DNA from: Alloacidobacterium sp963823845
Lineage (GTDB): Bacteria; Acidobacteriota; Terriglobia; Terriglobales; Acidobacteriaceae
Assembly (NCBI GenBank): GCA_963823845.1
Contig: CAWGND010000011.1
Location: forward strand, 124,001-188,000
Direction: 5' to 3'
DNA: 64,000 bases
Shown: piece by piece, positions 37,914 through 46,753 of the stretch
Position numbering within the stretch: position 1 is the stretch's first letter
How the letters are laid out: each line of letters opens with the position of its first letter
Translations under genes and position numbers: made by a program
The notes under the pieces: generated by a model
What the model was told of the DNA's origin: nothing
Database searches by the model: none
Seen by the model: only the letters and a program-made list of their open reading frames with translations

Positions 37914-38906
37914 CTAATTCTCTTGCAGCAGACTCGGCTCTTCGGGGGAGCGCAGTCGCACAAGGCGGTCGATGGTATATGGAGCGCGCTGCGTCGCCGT
38001 ATGATAATGCCGAACTTGAAGCTCGCCAAGCAATCCGATCGCCAGCATTTGAATACCGGCCAGAATCAGCACTCCCGCGACTACAAAGAGGGGTCCATGC
38101 TGATCCATCACATGCTGGTGCGTGAACAGCTTCAACAATAGCAGGAAGAATGAAATCGCACCGCCGCCGAGCATGCTCAGCGCGCCAAAACTGCCAAAGA
38201 AATGCAGCGGACGCGTCATGTATTTCAACAGAAAGCGAATCGTCAGCAGATCGAAAAATACTCGGAAGGTCCGGCTAATCCCATAGTGCGACTTCCCTCG
38301 CTCGCGATTCACATTCTTGATCGGAATCTCGCAGATGCTGGCTCCATACCATGAAGCCAGCGCCGGAATGAAGCGGTGCATCTCGCCATACAGCGGAATG
38401 TTGTGGATCACTTCCCGACGATATGCCTTGAAGGTCGTCCCGAAGTCATGAATATCCACGCCCGAGAGCTTCGCCATCAGCCAGTTGGCGCAGCGTGACG
38501 GAATCCGGCGCATGACAAAGTTATCGATGCGCTCCCTGCGCCAGCCGCTGACAACGTCATAACCTTCTTCGAGCTTCTCGAGAAAGTTTGGAATCTCGTT
38601 CGGATCGTGCTGCAGATCGCCATCCATAGCGAGAATAAACTCACCCTGGGCATGATCAAATCCCGCCGCCAGCGCCGACGTCTGGCCGAAATTGCGGCGA
38701 AGTTTCACCACCAGCACGCGGCTATCGACCGCGGCAATCTCTTCCAGCAGCTTGTAGGTGCGGTCGCTCGACCCATCATCCACATAGACCAGCTCAAAGC
38801 TGTCTCCCACCTGCTCCATCACAGCCTTCAGGCGGTCGTACAGGGTGGTGACATTCTCTTCTTCGTTGTGGAAAGGGACGACGATGGAATACTTTGGCAT
38901 ATCCAT
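37914..38906 (-). CDS. Family 2 glycosyltransferase with two C-terminal membrane helices
   Basis: A 330-residue polyprenyl-phosphate sugar transferase of the ArnC/DPM type. The GT-A domain shows YSIVVPFHNEEENVTTLYDR, VYVDDGSSDRT, ILAMDGDLQHDPNEIP with the DxD-type metal site, and GTTFKAYRREVI. Residues about 235-310 give two membrane helices (LGGGAISFFLLLLKL; LFVVAGVLILAGIQMLAIGL). Such enzymes attach a sugar to undecaprenyl phosphate for export, for example in glycan decoration. ATG at 38906 or 38900 is possible. A TATAAT at about 38915-38920 on this strand sits close upstream. It is a single-gene unit. Confidence 0.93.
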   Translation of the reverse strand: MDMPKYSIVVPFHNEEENVTTLYDRLKAVMEQVGDSFELVYVDDGSSDRTYKLLEEIAAVDSRVLVVKLRRNFGQTSALAAGFDHAQGEFILAMDGDLQHDPNEIPNFLEKLEEGYDVVSGWRRERIDNFVMRRIPSRCANWLMAKLSGVDIHDFGTTFKAYRREVIHNIPLYGEMHRFIPALASWYGASICEIPIKNVNRERGKSHYGISRTFRVFFDLLTIRFLLKYMTRPLHFFGSFGALSMLGGGAISFFLLLLKLFTHQHVMDQHGPLFVVAGVLILAGIQMLAIGLLGELQVRHYHTATQRAPYTIDRLVRLRSPEEPSLLQEN

Positions 38907-39057
38907 ATAATTATAGACTTTCGACCCCGCCTAAAGGCTTCAAAATGCTTTGAGACCGGAATCTCAACCAGCACACCCATCACTGCTGACACCATGCTGT
39001 CAGCAGCCCTCCCGTACGCTCCTCTTGTAAGTCATTCCGCCCATGAGAGAGGACACA

Positions 39058-39441
39058 ATGCCGACCGCACAGGAAACCGTCACATCCACCGTTGTCTGGT
39101 TTGAGATTCCCGCCGCCGACTTTCCCCGCGCCATCCAGTTCTACGAAACGATTCTCGGCACAGCAATGATCCACGAAGCCGCATGGCCCAATCTCGCCAT
39201 CTTCCCTTACCAGAAGCCCGGTGTCTCAGGCGCCATTGGATGCGGCGAAGGCTTCAAACCGGCGGGAGACGGCGTCATTATCTACCTCAACTGCGATGGC
39301 AAGTTCGACACAGTTCTCAACCGCGTCGAAAGCGCAGGAGGAGCTATCGTAGAGCCCAAAAACCATCTCCCTGGCGTGGGCTGGGTCGCCCAGATCCGCG
39401 ACAGCGAAGGCAACCGTATCGGCCTGCATGCCGCAGCTTAG
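39058..39441 (+). CDS. VOC family protein
   Basis: A 127-residue glyoxalase-fold protein with two beta-alpha-beta-beta-beta halves: TVVWFEIPAADFPRAIQFYE in the first and VIIYLNCDGKFDTVLNRVES ... GWVAQIRDSEGNRIGLHAA in the second, typical of the small VOC enzymes/antibiotic-resistance-like proteins with unknown substrate. The ATG at 39058 is preferred for its GAGAGGA site; one at 39043 is in frame. It is followed after 38 bases by a WYL regulator, and the pairing is common, with the regulator often controlling the enzyme (inference). Confidence 0.88.
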   Translation: MPTAQETVTSTVVWFEIPAADFPRAIQFYETILGTAMIHEAAWPNLAIFPYQKPGVSGAIGCGEGFKPAGDGVIIYLNCDGKFDTVLNRVESAGGAIVEPKNHLPGVGWVAQIRDSEGNRIGLHAAA

Positions 39442-39468
39442 AACCGGTCGTCGACGCAAAAGCTCTAA

Positions 39469-39474
39469 GATAAT
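39469..39474 (+). promoter_or_regulatory. Candidate -10 for the WYL regulator
   Basis: GATAAT ends five bases before the ATG and no Shine-Dalgarno sequence is present. Leaderless transcription is possible. Confidence 0.3.
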
Positions 39475-39479
39475 CCGGT

Positions 39480-40178
39480 ATGCGTCGTGCCGACAGACTC
39501 TTTCGAATCGTCCAGTTGCTTCGCTCGGGGCGTCTGCAAACCGCGCGGCATCTGGCCGAAAAGCTGCAGGTCTCGCATCGGACTATCTATCGCGATGTGC
39601 AGGACTTGCAGCTTTCCGGCGTGCCCATTACAGGCGAAGCAGGCGTTGGCTATACGCTTCGCCGGGATTTCGATATTCCGCCGCTGATGTTTGACCGCGA
39701 AGAGATCACGGCGCTCGTCCTGGGAGCGCGCATGGTGCAGGCCTGGGGCGGAATGCAGCTCACCGAGGCTGCGAATCGCGCCCTCCGCAAGATCGAGGCC
39801 GTGCTACCAACCGATCTGCGCGAGCGCATTGACGAAGTCCTGCTCTACGCACCGGGTTTTCGCGTATCCACAGAACTTCGCTCCAGGCTCGATGCCCTGC
39901 ATTCAGCAGCGCAGGAGCGGCATATTGTTCTTATTGCCTACGCCCGCGAAGATGGTCAACAGAGCGTACGCCGCGTGCATCCATTGGCACTCTATTTCTG
40001 GGGTGGCGCCTGGACGCTTGCAGCCTGGTGCGAATTGCGCCACGACTTCCGCAGCTTCCGCGTAGACAGAATGGAGCATCTGGAAAGCCTTTGCGAGGTA
40101 TTCATCCCCAAGGCCGGCCAGATGCTCTCAGATTTTCTGCGGCATGTTCGGGCGGAACGCAGCCGCAGCGATTCCTGA
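39480..40178 (+). CDS. YafY/WYL-domain transcriptional regulator
   Basis: A 232-residue DNA-binding protein. The N-terminal winged HTH is DeoR-like (RLFRIVQLLRSGRLQTARHL ... VSHRTIYRDVQDLQLSGVPI). The C-terminal WYL region starts about residue 135 (RHIVLIAYAREDGQQSVRRV) and ends with WTLAAWCELRHDFRSFRVDR, the pattern that binds a small ligand or nucleotide. Proteins of this class regulate many stress and DNA-damage genes. The adjacent VOC gene is the obvious candidate target. Confidence 0.92.
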   Translation: MRRADRLFRIVQLLRSGRLQTARHLAEKLQVSHRTIYRDVQDLQLSGVPITGEAGVGYTLRRDFDIPPLMFDREEITALVLGARMVQAWGGMQLTEAANRALRKIEAVLPTDLRERIDEVLLYAPGFRVSTELRSRLDALHSAAQERHIVLIAYAREDGQQSVRRVHPLALYFWGGAWTLAAWCELRHDFRSFRVDRMEHLESLCEVFIPKAGQMLSDFLRHVRAERSRSDS

Positions 40179-40335
40179 AGGAAAGAGAAGGTATGGCCTG
40201 CCGTTTTCAGAAAGGGAGGTTCTAAGGGCGAGAGACGGGCAGTGGAAAAGCTGAATACACTGCTGAAAGCTGAGTGTGTGCAATCAAATAGAATCTATGG
40301 ATTCGAGGAGAAAGACATGCGCCGACTCACCCATC

Positions 40336-40752
40336 ATGCTCTGCATCGCTGGAACCGCCTTTGCCTCCAGCTCAAAGGAAGATTCCGATCTGCTCATCGC
40401 GCGAGAGGCTCTCTGGCGGAACTGGTTCGCAGGAGATATTCAGGCGCTTGAAAAGCTCGTCCCAAAAGAAGCCCTTGCCATTAACGCTGGAGAGGAAAAA
40501 TGGCAAGCCCAGGCCGAGATATTTCAGGAGGCAACCCAGTTTCATGCCTCTGGCGCAAAGCTCATCCGGCTGGAGTTCCCCCGCACAGAAATTCAGCGCT
40601 TCGGCAACGTAGCCATTCTTTACAGCAAATATCAATATGAAATCGAATCCAACGGCAAACGATCAATAAACTCCGGACGCGCCACTGAAGTATTCGTTCT
40701 CACAAACGGTCAATGGACGAATCCGGGCTGGCACACGGATCGCGAACAGTAG
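40336..40752 (+). CDS. DUF4440/SnoaL-like secreted protein, start disturbed by an extra base
   Basis: About 138 residues of an NTF2-like fold: DLLIAREALWRNWFAGDIQA, HASGAKLIRLEFPRTEIQRF and VAILYSKYQYEIESNGKRSI. The expected start is at 40317, where an ATG follows a GAGGAG site, but that frame leaves the gene after five codons: removing one C from the CCC at 40330-40332 would give MRRLTIMLCIAGTAFASSS, a good signal peptide joined to the rest. As sequenced, translation can begin only at weaker codons such as the ATG at 40336. Functionally unassigned. Confidence 0.65.
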   Translation: MLCIAGTAFASSSKEDSDLLIAREALWRNWFAGDIQALEKLVPKEALAINAGEEKWQAQAEIFQEATQFHASGAKLIRLEFPRTEIQRFGNVAILYSKYQYEIESNGKRSINSGRATEVFVLTNGQWTNPGWHTDREQ

Positions 40753-40759
40753 CGACCAG

Positions 40760-41842
40760 CTACAGCTTCACAATCTCATCCACCGCAATTCGCGCAGCCG
40801 CTTCGCACGCGGCGCGGTCAACATCGTGATGAGTCACAAAGCGAACAGAATTGCTCCCCACAGTTCCGCAAAGAACACCGCGCTGCTTGAGACGCAGCAC
40901 CAGCTCTTCAGCCTTCCCCTCTTCTTTCAGGGCAAAGATGACAATATTCGTCTGCACCGTTCCTAGATCGAGTTCAATCTGTTTCAATCCCGAGAGTTGC
41001 TCTGCAATATACCTCGCGTTCGCGTGATCTACTGCCAACCGCTTCGGCATCTCTTCAAGCGCGATTAGTCCGGCAGCCGCGAGAACGCCCACCTGGCGCA
41101 TCCCGCCGCCCAAAGCCTTGCGTACCATACGGCCACGCTCAATCAGCTTGCGGCTGCCAACCAGCATCGAACCCACCGGCGCGCACAGCCCCTTCGACAG
41201 GCAGAACATTGCGGTATTGAATCCACTGGTAAGCACCGCAACCGGAACGTTCAAAGCAACGGAGGCATTGAAAATACGCGCTCCATCCAAGTGCAGCGGA
41301 ATGCCCATCTCATGCGCGCCGTTCCATATCTCGCCGAAGACCGCGAGCGGCGTAACCGTCCCGCCTGCCATGTTGTGCGAATTCTCCAAAGATATCAGGC
41401 CCGTCGGCGCATTGTGAACGCTTGACCGCTTGATGACTGGCTCGATGTGTTTCCACGTCACAATGCCGCGGTCTGCGGTCACGGCCCGAAGCTGGCAACC
41501 GGAAAATGACGCAGCCATCGCCATTTCCCAGTCGACGATATGCGAGCGCGATTCGCAGATGATCTCCTGCCCCGGCTGTGTGTGCAGTCGAATCGCAATC
41601 TGGTTCCCCATCGTGCCCGTCGGTACAAAAAGCGCAGCCTCGCGGCCAAATATCTGTGCCGCGCTCGCCTCCAGCAGATTTACCGTCGGGTCCTCGCCGT
41701 AAACGTCATCGCCCACTTCAGCCGCGGCCATCGCAGCACGCATGGCCTTTGTGGGCCGGGTTACGGTGTCACTGCGCAGGTCGATGAAGCCGACCGGATT
41801 TTGCGAGAAAACCTCTTCACTGTGCTGGGTTTCAGTGGACAT
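40760..41842 (-). CDS. L-threonine aldolase (low-specificity type)
   Basis: A 360-residue PLP fold-type I enzyme that splits threonine into glycine and acetaldehyde. Signatures are FIDLRSDTVTRPTKAMRAAM, VGDDVYGEDPTVNLLEASAA, PTGTMGNQIAIRLHT, the metal/PLP region ENSHNMAGGTVTPL, HLDGARIFNASVAL and the PLP lysine in FCLSKGLCAPVGSML. Length fits the family. The alternative is a related beta-eliminating lyase, which is less likely. It starts 9 bases after the stop of the HemW-like gene, so they form one transcript. Confidence 0.93.
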   Translation of the reverse strand: MSTETQHSEEVFSQNPVGFIDLRSDTVTRPTKAMRAAMAAAEVGDDVYGEDPTVNLLEASAAQIFGREAALFVPTGTMGNQIAIRLHTQPGQEIICESRSHIVDWEMAMAASFSGCQLRAVTADRGIVTWKHIEPVIKRSSVHNAPTGLISLENSHNMAGGTVTPLAVFGEIWNGAHEMGIPLHLDGARIFNASVALNVPVAVLTSGFNTAMFCLSKGLCAPVGSMLVGSRKLIERGRMVRKALGGGMRQVGVLAAAGLIALEEMPKRLAVDHANARYIAEQLSGLKQIELDLGTVQTNIVIFALKEEGKAEELVLRLKQRGVLCGTVGSNSVRFVTHHDVDRAACEAAARIAVDEIVKL

Positions 41843-41851
41843 GTTTCTGTT

Positions 41852-43039
41852 TTACACCGCGATCGGTTCGGGAGTTTCGACCACATCCAAAAATCGGGCA
41901 AAGACTTCGTTCGAAAGCATTCGCCCACGCAATGTCAACGTAATTCGATCCGCATGAATTGCGAGAAATCCGTCAGCAGCCAGCTCCTCGAAAATCGGCT
42001 TGTATTGTTTCGGCACTTCTGTGCCGAATTCGGCCTCAACCTGACGCAGATCTACACCTGCGTTCAAGCGAAGACCAAGGAACCACGATTCTTCCAATTC
42101 TTCCTGTCGCGTAAGAGATTGTGCCTGATCCCATCCAGGCGCAACGAGATAGTGTTGCAAATCATCAGTCATACCAAAGCGGATAGCTGCTCCGCCCTCC
42201 GCACGCAGCATCGAATGCGCATCGACGCCCAGTCCGAGATAAGGCTGCCGCAGCCAGTATTTCTTGTTGTGAGCGGACGCTGCACCCTCACGGGCAAAAT
42301 TGGAAATCTCGTATTGCGCCAGCCCCTTCTCTCCCAGCACATCAATCGCACCGACATACATATCGGCAATCGCATCGTCACCAGGAATCGCCGGAGCATA
42401 GTATCGTACGCCGCCGCCCAGCACTTCACGTCCGAGGCGCGAATCATCATCCACTTCCAGCATGTAAATGCTTGCGTGGTCGACACCCGAATCCACCAGA
42501 ACGGCTAAAGACTCTCTCCACGAAGCAATCGTTTGGTGCGGCAAGCCGGCAATCAGGTCGGCGTTGACGCGCCTGATGCCAGCCCGCTGCACTCGCCGAA
42601 TATCGTCAAGCGTAACGGCCCGCGTATGTAACCGGCCAGTAGCTCTTGCCTCTTGATCCACAAAGGACTGCACCCCGAAACTAATGCGGTTCACGCCACA
42701 AGACAGCATGGCGTCCAGTGCATCATCAGCCAACTGCCCCGGAGCGCACTCGACGGTAATCTCAGCAGCGTTTGTGACCAGAAAGTGGTCGCGAATCGCG
42801 CTAAATAGTGCATTCAGCAAATCAGGCGGCAGGAGACTGGGCGTTCCCCCGCCCAGATAGATCGTGTCAACGTCGCGCGGAAGGCCCGAAAAACGCCCCA
42901 CGGCGGCTTTCAAGTCATCACACACACGCTCAACATACTGGGCCATGTAGCTCGACGGGAATACCCCGGACGCGAAGTTGCAATAGGTGCACTTCGACCG
43001 GCAGAACGGCACTGAAATGTAGATTCCCAGGGTATCCAT
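41852..43039 (-). CDS. hemW: Radical SAM protein, HemW/oxygen-independent coproporphyrinogen oxidase-like
   Basis: A 395-residue radical SAM enzyme. The iron-sulfur motif is CxxxCxxC in PFCRSKCTYCNF at the N-terminus, and GGGTPSLLPPDLLNAL follows. The HemW-type C-terminus (IFEELAADGFLAIHADRITL ... GRMLSNEVFARFL) is present. HemW proteins are now regarded as heme chaperones rather than true coproporphyrinogen oxidases. ATG at 43039 is preferred; 43054 is an in-frame alternative overlapping the divergent acetyltransferase region. The threonine aldolase gene follows closely. Confidence 0.9.
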   Translation of the reverse strand: MDTLGIYISVPFCRSKCTYCNFASGVFPSSYMAQYVERVCDDLKAAVGRFSGLPRDVDTIYLGGGTPSLLPPDLLNALFSAIRDHFLVTNAAEITVECAPGQLADDALDAMLSCGVNRISFGVQSFVDQEARATGRLHTRAVTLDDIRRVQRAGIRRVNADLIAGLPHQTIASWRESLAVLVDSGVDHASIYMLEVDDDSRLGREVLGGGVRYYAPAIPGDDAIADMYVGAIDVLGEKGLAQYEISNFAREGAASAHNKKYWLRQPYLGLGVDAHSMLRAEGGAAIRFGMTDDLQHYLVAPGWDQAQSLTRQEELEESWFLGLRLNAGVDLRQVEAEFGTEVPKQYKPIFEELAADGFLAIHADRITLTLRGRMLSNEVFARFLDVVETPEPIAV

Positions 43040-43082
43040 GAGGGCGTCTATCATCTATTTTCTCATTGTGGGCGATTCTCCC

Positions 43083-43634
43083 ATGACGATCATCTCAACC
43101 GAACGGCTTATCCTGCGCTGCTGGCAGGACTCCGACCGCCAGCCGTTCGCAGAAATCAACGCCGACCTACGCGTCATGGAATTCTTCCCCAATACGCTGA
43201 CGCGTGAGCAAAGCGACCGCGTCGTCGACAGAATCGAGGCATCCTTCACGCAACGCGGTTTCGGACTATGCGCGGTCGAACTTCGATCCGACCGCAGCTT
43301 CCTCGGCTTCATCGGTCTTTCCGTGCCAAATTTCGAGGCGCACTTCACGCCCTGTGTAGAAATCGGCTGGCGGCTCGCGGCAAATACCTGGGGACAAGGC
43401 TTTGCCACCGAAGGCGCAAGCGCCATGGCTGCGTACGCATTCAACACTCTGAAGCTGGATTCGCTGGTCTCCTTCACCGCCGAGCAGAACATCCGCTCCC
43501 GTCGCGTCATGGAGAAAATCGGCATGACCTTCAACCCCGCCGACACCTTTGATCATCCGAACCTGCCCGAAGGTCATCTATTAAGGAGGCATGTGCTCTA
43601 CCGGCTTCGCGCCAATGAGTTCGCCAACCCGTAA
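43083..43634 (+). CDS. GNAT acetyltransferase (RimJ/RimL type)
   Basis: A 183-residue N-acetyltransferase. Strand beta-1 begins TIISTERLILRCWQDSDRQP, as in RimJ-type enzymes; the acetyl-CoA loop is EIGWRLAANTWGQGFATEGA, and ENIRSRRVMEKIGMTF is the conserved helix. The substrate (protein N-terminus or small molecule) cannot be deduced. The ATG at 43083 gives the typical start; the frame extends to 43038. It is followed 14 bases later by an ABC exporter gene. Confidence 0.9.
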   Translation: MTIISTERLILRCWQDSDRQPFAEINADLRVMEFFPNTLTREQSDRVVDRIEASFTQRGFGLCAVELRSDRSFLGFIGLSVPNFEAHFTPCVEIGWRLAANTWGQGFATEGASAMAAYAFNTLKLDSLVSFTAEQNIRSRRVMEKIGMTFNPADTFDHPNLPEGHLLRRHVLYRLRANEFANP

Positions 43635-43648
43635 AATAGAGTCAGCGC

Positions 43649-45604
43649 ATGGCCGAACAGGAAAAGCCGAAACAAGCACAGCAGCAGGAAGAGGATGTCG
43701 TCGGCAAAGCCTATGACGGCCGCCTGATGCGCCGCCTCATCCGCTACTTGTACCCCTACAAGCTGGCAGCATTCATATCTCTCGTTGCAATCTTCATCAA
43801 GGCGGGCGCTGATGTGCTCGGCCCTTATCTCACCAAGGTAGCGGTCGACCGCTACATGACGGCACAAACCGCTGCCAAACCCACGTGGCTTGCCCGCTAT
43901 CTCAGCCAGAATGCTTTTACCGGAATCACGCAGCTGGCTACACTCTACCTCGGCGCTCTGGTGCTGGGGTATTTTCTCGACTTTGTCCAGACCTACCTGA
44001 TGCAGTGGACAGGCCAGAAAGTCATGTTCGACCTGAGGAGCCAGATCTTCCGCCACTTGCAACACATGCATATTGGCTATTTTGACCGTAACCCGGTCGG
44101 ACGGCTCGTTACGCGCCTCACCAGCGACGTCGACGCGCTAAACGAGATGTTCACTTCAGGCGTCTTCGCCATCTTTGAAGACGTTTTCGTGCTCGCAGGA
44201 ATCGTCATAGTGATGCTCCGCATGAGTTGGTGGCTGGCCCTTCTTTCCTTCGCAGCCCTTCCACTCATCCTGCTGGTCACGCGAATTTTCCGCAAGCATG
44301 TACGCGACTCCTACCGCCGCATTCGCTCCGCCATCGCCCGCATCAATTCCTATACGCAGGAACACGTCAGCGGCATGGCGGTGGTGCAGCTCTTTAATCG
44401 CCAGGAACGCTCCTTCCAGGAATTCAAAGCGGTCAATCGCTTGCACATGGACGCCTTCAAAGACGCGATCATGGCCTACGCCCTTTACTACCCAGCCGTC
44501 GAAATCCTCAGCTCCATCGCCATCGCCCTCGTCATCTGGCGCGGTGGATACGGCGTGCTCCACACAACCGTCACTCTGGGCGTTCTTGTCGCCTTCATGC
44601 AGTACGCGCAGCGCTTCTTCCGCCCCATCCAGGACCTGAGCGAGAAATACAACATCCTGCAGGCCGCCATGGCTGCCAGCGAACGCATATTCAAGCTGCT
44701 CGACACCGCCCCCGAGATCGTTTCTCCAGCACTCCCGAAAGAAGGCGACAATTCAGGCCGCATCGAGTTCCGCAACGTCTGGTTCACCTACCAGCGGCTC
44801 GATGAAGCCCAGAAAGCCCGCATTGCCCGCGCCGATGCCGCAGAATTATCCTCGATGGATGACATCGAATGGATCTTGCGGGGCGTCTCCTTCACCGTCG
44901 AACCCGACCAGACCGCGGCCATCGTCGGCCATACCGGAGCAGGCAAAACCACCATCATCAGCCTGATGATGCGCTTCTACGACATCCAGCACGGCAGCAT
45001 CTTGGTCGATGGCGTCGATGTGCGCGAGCACGACCTCGCCAAGCTGCGCCGCCGCTTCGGCGTCGTTCTACAAGACCCGTTCCTCTTCACCGGAACAATC
45101 GCCGACAATATCCGTCTCGGGTCGCATTGGATCTCCGACGAGCGCCTCGAAGAAGCCACCGATGAAGTCAACGTCCGCGACTTCATCCAGTCCCTTCCCG
45201 GGGGCTTCGCTGAGCCAGTGCGCGAGCGCGGTAACGGCCTGTCCACAGGCCAGAAGCAGCTCATCAACTTCGCCCGCGCCCTGGCCCACGACCCCGCCGT
45301 ACTCATCCTCGATGAAGCTACGTCCAGCGTAGACACAGAAACCGAGATGCGCATCCGCCTCGCACTGGAGCGCATGATCGAAGGCCGCACCTCCGTCGTC
45401 ATCGCTCACCGGCTCTCCACCGTCCAGCGAGCTGACGTGATTCTTGTCATGCACAAAGGCCAACTGCGCGAAATGGGCACACATCAGGAGCTGCTTGCGC
45501 AACGCGGCATCTACTGGAAGCTTTACCAGCTCCAATACAGGGATCAGGAATTGTCTGACGCTCTCCCTACGCTCAACCCCAGCCTCGCGGTGGGGAGCGA
45601 CTAG
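43649..45604 (+). CDS. ABC exporter, fused permease and ATPase (MsbA/LmrA type)
   Basis: A 651-residue half-transporter. Residues about 30-340 contain six helices (ABC type 1 membrane domain). The ATPase follows, with Walker A VGHTGAGKTTI, Q-loop VVLQDPFLFTGTI, signature LSTGQKQLINFARAL (SGGQ-like, with Thr), Walker B AVLILDEATSSVD and switch His in VIAHRL. The signature reads LSTGQ rather than LSGGQ. Because lpxB follows after 6 bases, a lipid A-core flippase (MsbA) role is plausible, but the sequence type also fits multidrug exporters, so the assignment stays open. Confidence 0.92.
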   Translation: MAEQEKPKQAQQQEEDVVGKAYDGRLMRRLIRYLYPYKLAAFISLVAIFIKAGADVLGPYLTKVAVDRYMTAQTAAKPTWLARYLSQNAFTGITQLATLYLGALVLGYFLDFVQTYLMQWTGQKVMFDLRSQIFRHLQHMHIGYFDRNPVGRLVTRLTSDVDALNEMFTSGVFAIFEDVFVLAGIVIVMLRMSWWLALLSFAALPLILLVTRIFRKHVRDSYRRIRSAIARINSYTQEHVSGMAVVQLFNRQERSFQEFKAVNRLHMDAFKDAIMAYALYYPAVEILSSIAIALVIWRGGYGVLHTTVTLGVLVAFMQYAQRFFRPIQDLSEKYNILQAAMAASERIFKLLDTAPEIVSPALPKEGDNSGRIEFRNVWFTYQRLDEAQKARIARADAAELSSMDDIEWILRGVSFTVEPDQTAAIVGHTGAGKTTIISLMMRFYDIQHGSILVDGVDVREHDLAKLRRRFGVVLQDPFLFTGTIADNIRLGSHWISDERLEEATDEVNVRDFIQSLPGGFAEPVRERGNGLSTGQKQLINFARALAHDPAVLILDEATSSVDTETEMRIRLALERMIEGRTSVVIAHRLSTVQRADVILVMHKGQLREMGTHQELLAQRGIYWKLYQLQYRDQELSDALPTLNPSLAVGSD

Positions 45605-45610
45605 CCGCGC

Positions 45611-46753
45611 ATGGCCGGACGCAAAATCTTAATTTCCGCCGGCGAAGCCAGCGGAGAACACTACGCCACCCAGCTCATCCCAGCCATTCGCAAGCTGGTT
45701 CCGGACACCGAATTTTTCGGCCTGGGCGGACAGCGCATGGAAGTACTCGGCTTTCGCCGCATCGTCCGCGCGGAAGACGTCGCCGTCATGGGCATCACCG
45801 AAATCATCCGGCACATCCCACGCATTTACGGCGAGTACCGCAAGCTCAAAGCGAGCATCGCGAAGGAACGTCCGGACGCTTCCATCCTTATCGACTTCCC
45901 GGACGTAAACCTCTCACTCGCCCGCACCCTGCATAAGCAGGGAATTCCCGTCATTTATTTCGTCAGCCCACAGCTCTGGGCATGGAAGAAATACCGGATC
46001 CACCGCGTAAGGCGCTATGTAGACCGAATGCTCGTCATCTTCCCGTTTGAAGCGCTCTTTTACCGCGAACATGGAGTCAAAGCCGCTTTCGTAGGTCATC
46101 CCCTCGCAGAGGTCCCCCTGCCTTCCATCTCACGAAAAGACTTTGCTGACCAATACCGTCTCGACCCGTCCAAACTGTGGGTGGGTCTGCTCCCCGGCAG
46201 CCGATTCAAGGAGATTCGACTCAACCTCCCGGAAATGATCGAAGCCGCCAGCGAACTGCAAGAACCCATCGAATTTCTACTCCCGCTCGCCTCCACGCTC
46301 ACGCCGAACCATGTCGCCCACGTCCGCAGCATGCTGCCCGCATCCCCACGGATCACAGTGGTCGACGATGCCCGCGCCACTCTGCATCACGCGCGCGCCA
46401 GCGTTGTGGCCAGCGGAACAGCAACGGTCGAGGCCGCTTTAATCGGCAATCCTTTCATCGTCGTCTATCGTGTTTCTCAGTTGACGTATTCTGTTGCCAA
46501 GCGGGTGGTGAAGGTCCCGCACGTTGCCATGGTCAACCTCATTGCCGGACGCGAAGTGGTTCCTGAACTCATCCAGAGCGACTTTACCGCTCAAAATGTC
46601 GTCTCACACTTGCAGAACCTGCTGCTCAACGAGACGGCCCGCTCCCGGATGCAGGCGGACCTGGCACAGGTCAGTGCCTCCCTGCACGTGGACAAAAGCC
46701 CCATTGAGCAGGTAGCCAGCATCACGGTAGAGTTAATGGGTCCGGCACGATGA
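45611..46753 (+). CDS. lpxB: Lipid-A-disaccharide synthase
   Basis: GT19 glycosyltransferase joining UDP-2,3-diacylglucosamine and lipid X into the lipid A disaccharide. The 380-residue protein has the family start KILISAGEASGEHYATQLI, FFGLGGQRMEVLGFRR, VYFVSPQLWAWKKYRIHRVR-like FVSPQLWAWKKYRI, LLPGSRFKEIRLNLP and ASGTATVEAALIGNPFIVVY. Normal length. It sits 6 bases after the ABC exporter and overlaps the following gene by four bases, so it is the middle of a three-gene unit. Its presence indicates a lipid A-making outer membrane. Confidence 0.96.
   Translation: MAGRKILISAGEASGEHYATQLIPAIRKLVPDTEFFGLGGQRMEVLGFRRIVRAEDVAVMGITEIIRHIPRIYGEYRKLKASIAKERPDASILIDFPDVNLSLARTLHKQGIPVIYFVSPQLWAWKKYRIHRVRRYVDRMLVIFPFEALFYREHGVKAAFVGHPLAEVPLPSISRKDFADQYRLDPSKLWVGLLPGSRFKEIRLNLPEMIEAASELQEPIEFLLPLASTLTPNHVAHVRSMLPASPRITVVDDARATLHHARASVVASGTATVEAALIGNPFIVVYRVSQLTYSVAKRVVKVPHVAMVNLIAGREVVPELIQSDFTAQNVVSHLQNLLLNETARSRMQADLAQVSASLHVDKSPIEQVASITVELMGPAR

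Noticed and set aside
41540..42508. 322-codon plus-strand frame across the aldolase/hemW genes
   Set aside because: Antisense shadow spanning two genuine genes.
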